14,979 nucleotides of DNA, from NCBI GenBank assembly GCA_040268355.1, contig JAWRIT010000128.1, positions 1-14,979 of the forward strand, in the 5' to 3' direction. Below, piece by piece: positions 12,733 to 14,979 of the stretch. The translations under genes were made by a program, and so were the position numbers. The DNA comes from UBA1367 sp040268355 (GTDB taxonomy: Bacteria > Actinomycetota > Coriobacteriia > Coriobacteriales > Atopobiaceae). Each line of letters opens with the position of its first letter. Within the stretch, counting starts at the first letter, position 1. The notes below the pieces were generated by a model that saw only the letters and a program-made list of their open reading frames with translations, ran no database searches and was not told the DNA's origin.

Positions 12733-14052
12733 ATGACCGTTGGTGGAACCATTCGCAGGAACCTCTTCTGGGCACGTGACCGCCTGCGCAACGCGGGCGG
12801 GCTGCGGGCGGACTATGATCAGATCATCCAGGTCTATTCTGGTTGCAACGCCGCGACCGAGCGCCTGGTGGCGCGCAGGCTCGCCCGCCTGCTCACCCAC
12901 GCGACGGAGACGACCGCCTACTACGCGCACCTCAAGGGAGTGGCCGACCTCTCTCGCTTTCCCGTCATCGACAAGATGACCATCATCGAGCACGCCGACG
13001 AGATGTCCTCGGAGGTCTGGAAGGGCAAGAAGCTGCACGAGATGCACACCTCGGGCTCGACCGGCATTCCCTTCACCATCAGGCAGGACCCCGCCAAACG
13101 CCAGCGCGTGATCGCCGAGCTGAAGGCCTTCAACGAGATCGCCCACTATCCCAGCCACGAGCGGATGCTGTTCGTGGCCGCCAACATCAAGGCGGGGGAC
13201 TTCTCGTGGCTCCAACAGTTCCGCGAGGACATCTGGCGCATCAACGTGGGCGTCAACGACGCCGAGAAGATGCAGGAGATCGTGGAGTTCTGCACCAGAC
13301 GCCGCCCATGGGCCATTCACGTGAGCGCGTCGAACCTGCTGGCCATCGTCGAGTACCTGGAGGAGCGGCAGGTCGAGGCGCCGCGCCTCCGATCGGTGCG
13401 CTCCATCATCACGGGAGGCGAGACGGTCCCCGCGAGCCTGCGCAGACGCGCCGAGCGCGCCTTTGGGCCCCAGTGCCACGTGTACGTGCACTACTCCAAC
13501 GAGGAGATGGGCATCTACGGCATCGACACGGGTCAGGACACGCCCTATATCCTGAACTGGGCGAACTACCACTTCGAAATCCTGCGAAGCGACTCCGACG
13601 AGCCCTGCGCGCCCGGCGAGCTCGGGCGCATCGTGGTGACCGACCTGTACAACGAGGCTGTGCCCATGATCCGCTACGACACGGGTGACATCGGTTCGAT
13701 CGTCGAGGGCGAGCCGGGCCTGTGGCCGCACATGAACCAGCTCTCGGGCAAGCGGCGCGACCTGCTCTACGACACGCGGGGCTACTCGATCAGCGGGCCT
13801 TCGGTCACCAACCTGCTCAAGAACGTGCGCAACGTGCGGATGTTCCAGGTCGTGCAGACCGACGCCACGTCCTTCGTCTATCGGGTGGTGGGCATCGACG
13901 GTGCCCCCACGCCCGACGAGATGATGCTGCCGGAGCTGCAGGAGCTGCTGGGCGCGGACGCCGACATAACGGTCGAGGTGACCGACGAGATCCCCGAGAC
14001 CAACTCCCAGAAGCGTCGCTACACCGTGAACCTGTGGAGGCCGCAGGACTGA
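12733..14052 (+). CDS. PaaK/CapK-like adenylate-forming enzyme
   Basis: This 439-residue member of the phenylacetate-CoA ligase-like branch of the ANL superfamily resembles the CapK proteins of polysaccharide clusters. The ATP phosphate loop is MHTSGSTGIPFTIRQD (104-119). SNEEMGIYG (255-263) matches the substrate/AMP segment, and MIRYDTGDIG (312-321) supplies the ribose-binding Asp. A C-terminal SQKRR (425-429) may hold the mobile lysine. Start is an ATG at 12733 with GGAG five bases ahead. An in-frame ATG at 12652 would overlap the aminotransferase and add unrelated residues. It likely works with the aminotransferase in glycan decoration; whether it makes acyl-CoA, loads the ACP or joins an acid to an amine is unknown. 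Confidence 0.88.
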   Translation: MTVGGTIRRNLFWARDRLRNAGGLRADYDQIIQVYSGCNAATERLVARRLARLLTHATETTAYYAHLKGVADLSRFPVIDKMTIIEHADEMSSEVWKGKKLHEMHTSGSTGIPFTIRQDPAKRQRVIAELKAFNEIAHYPSHERMLFVAANIKAGDFSWLQQFREDIWRINVGVNDAEKMQEIVEFCTRRRPWAIHVSASNLLAIVEYLEERQVEAPRLRSVRSIITGGETVPASLRRRAERAFGPQCHVYVHYSNEEMGIYGIDTGQDTPYILNWANYHFEILRSDSDEPCAPGELGRIVVTDLYNEAVPMIRYDTGDIGSIVEGEPGLWPHMNQLSGKRRDLLYDTRGYSISGPSVTNLLKNVRNVRMFQVVQTDATSFVYRVVGIDGAPTPDEMMLPELQELLGADADITVEVTDEIPETNSQKRRYTVNLWRPQD

Positions 14053-14076
14053 CGCCGCGCGCCATGGCCCTTTGCG

Positions 14077-14148
14077 CCGCGACCGTCGGGGTGGCAAGCA
14101 GGACTTGCGGCGGACGTGCTAACCGCGGCGTCACCGCGACCGTCGGGG
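14077..14148. repeat. 15-bp direct repeat between convergent genes
   Basis: CCGCGACCGTCGGGG occurs at 14077-14091 and 14134-14148, 57 bases apart, in the 100-base gap between two convergent genes. A small hairpin, GCAAG/CTTGC (14094-14108), lies between the copies. No terminator with a T run is seen. Confidence 0.6.
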
Positions 14149-14152
14149 CGTC

Positions 14153-14979
14153 TCAGCGGTCGGGGGCGTCCTCCAACGACCGCACCAGCCCCGCGATGAT
14201 GTCGTCTCCCGCAAAGGAGCCGAGGATGCTCGCGAAGTTGCGGGCGACGGGGAAGATCTCCGCGTCGAGCGAGGCCTGCGCGCACTCGTAGAAGAGCTCC
14301 GAGGTGCGCTGGGTGGGCGCGACGGGAATCTGGTGCTCCATGAGCGTCCGCTCGATCTCCCTGCCGGTGAGCTCGTCGCTGAGGGCGTCAGGGTTCTGCA
14401 GGTAGAGCATCGAGAGCTCCATGCTGACCATGGGCGCCGCCACCGGCAGGAACTGCATGGCGCAGGCGTAGCAGGCCTGCGCGGCCACGACGTTGCCCCG
14501 CCTCCACTGGAAGTAGGCCATGCGGTAGTAGGCCATGCCGATGCCCTGGGGATCATGCGCCTCCTCGAGCAGCGCGCAGAGCTGAGAGATCGCCTCGTCC
14601 TCCCGCTCGTTCTCATCCAGGCACCCGACCAGGTGCAGGCGCGACCTCGTGTCGAGCGGAGAGAGCTCCACCAGGCGCTCGGCGTGCCGCTGCGCCTCCG
14701 CGCGCCGTCCCTGCGCCAGATGGGCGATCGAGAGCAGCAGGTGGGCCTCATAGTAGGCGTCCGGCACCAGGATGAGCGTGCGCCCGGCGTCGCGCGGGGC
14801 GTAGAGGCGGTTGTAGAGCGTTCGGTCGACGTAGGAGGCAAAGAACCGATAGACGATGGCGCTCGTGTCGGCATAGGCGCCGGACTCGTCGAGTGCGGCA
14901 AGAACCGGCTCGAGCACCCGCTGCGCATCGGCGGCCCGTCGCTGTGACAGCAGCTCCCGGCCGCGTTCGCAGGCGCGCG
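14153..14979 (-). CDS. TPR-like helical repeat protein, 5' end cut by the window
   Basis: The reading frame is open from the window edge to a TGA at 14153, giving 274 visible residues. A GTG at 14917 could be read as a start, but the codons before it continue with similar helical sequence (RACERGRELLSQRRAADAQR), so the gene very likely begins beyond the window. The protein is all-alpha in character, with tetratricopeptide-like units: AHLLLSIAHLAQGRRAEAQ, LHLVGCLDENEREDEAI and AYYRMAYFQWRRGNVVAAQ. Each has the small/aromatic spacing of TPR helices A and B. TPR proteins are scaffolds; a partner cannot be named. No signal peptide is visible because the start is absent. It is convergent with the PaaK-like gene. 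Confidence 0.75.
   Translation of the reverse strand, partial: RACERGRELLSQRRAADAQRVLEPVLAALDESGAYADTSAIVYRFFASYVDRTLYNRLYAPRDAGRTLILVPDAYYEAHLLLSIAHLAQGRRAEAQRHAERLVELSPLDTRSRLHLVGCLDENEREDEAISQLCALLEEAHDPQGIGMAYYRMAYFQWRRGNVVAAQACYACAMQFLPVAAPMVSMELSMLYLQNPDALSDELTGREIERTLMEHQIPVAPTQRTSELFYECAQASLDAEIFPVARNFASILGSFAGDDIIAGLVRSLEDAPDR

Noticed and set aside
12646..14097. 483-residue minus-strand open frame opposite the PaaK-like gene
   Set aside because: Antisense to a gene with clear ANL motifs; no domain seen.
14077..14148. Possible attachment site or mobile-element end from the 15-bp direct repeat
   Set aside because: No integrase, transposase or tRNA is near, and the core CGACCGTCG is a self-complementary GC-rich word, so it is more likely chance or terminator-related.

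Overview
The window looks like a chromosomal segment of a high-GC, anaerobic, sugar-fermenting actinobacterium. Class Coriobacteriia (Olsenella/Atopobiaceae-like) is my best guess. I base this on the strong GC bias, the lactose/cellobiose-type PTS genes, the TM1266-type hydrogenase-associated regulator and the overall gene style. This is inference from sequence feel, not from a search.

Layout. Positions 1-81 hold the start of a leftward CbiM-like transporter gene that leaves the window. Positions 286-7684 form a rightward sugar-uptake region. It contains an RpiR-type regulator with an SIS sugar-phosphate domain, a PTS IIC permease closed by a strong terminator, a flavodoxin-like protein, a small DUF5684-like membrane protein, separate PTS IIB and IIA genes with a terminator hairpin between them, and a 738-residue protein. 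That last protein fuses a calcineurin-type phosphoesterase, a second PTS IIB-like domain and a degenerate ROK domain. Positions 7840-8943 (leftward) hold a ZIP metal transporter and a TM1266-family small regulator, the latter preceded by a perfect 13-bp inverted repeat.

Positions 9081-14052 form a divergent cluster. Leftward and overlapping are a NeuD/PglD-like left-handed beta-helix acyltransferase, an acyl carrier protein and an AMP-forming acyl ligase. Rightward are a VioA/DegT-type PLP sugar aminotransferase and a PaaK/CapK-like adenylate-forming enzyme. Together they read as a pathway that makes an amino sugar and decorates it with an ACP-bound acyl group, probably for a surface glycan. 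A leftward TPR-like protein, cut by the window end, closes the segment.

The two items most worth pursuing are the phosphoesterase-IIB-ROK fusion at 5468-7684, which looks like a sensor/effector wired into the PTS, and the compact acyl-ACP/aminosugar cluster at 9081-14052. No tRNA, rRNA, CRISPR array, transposase or integrase was seen.
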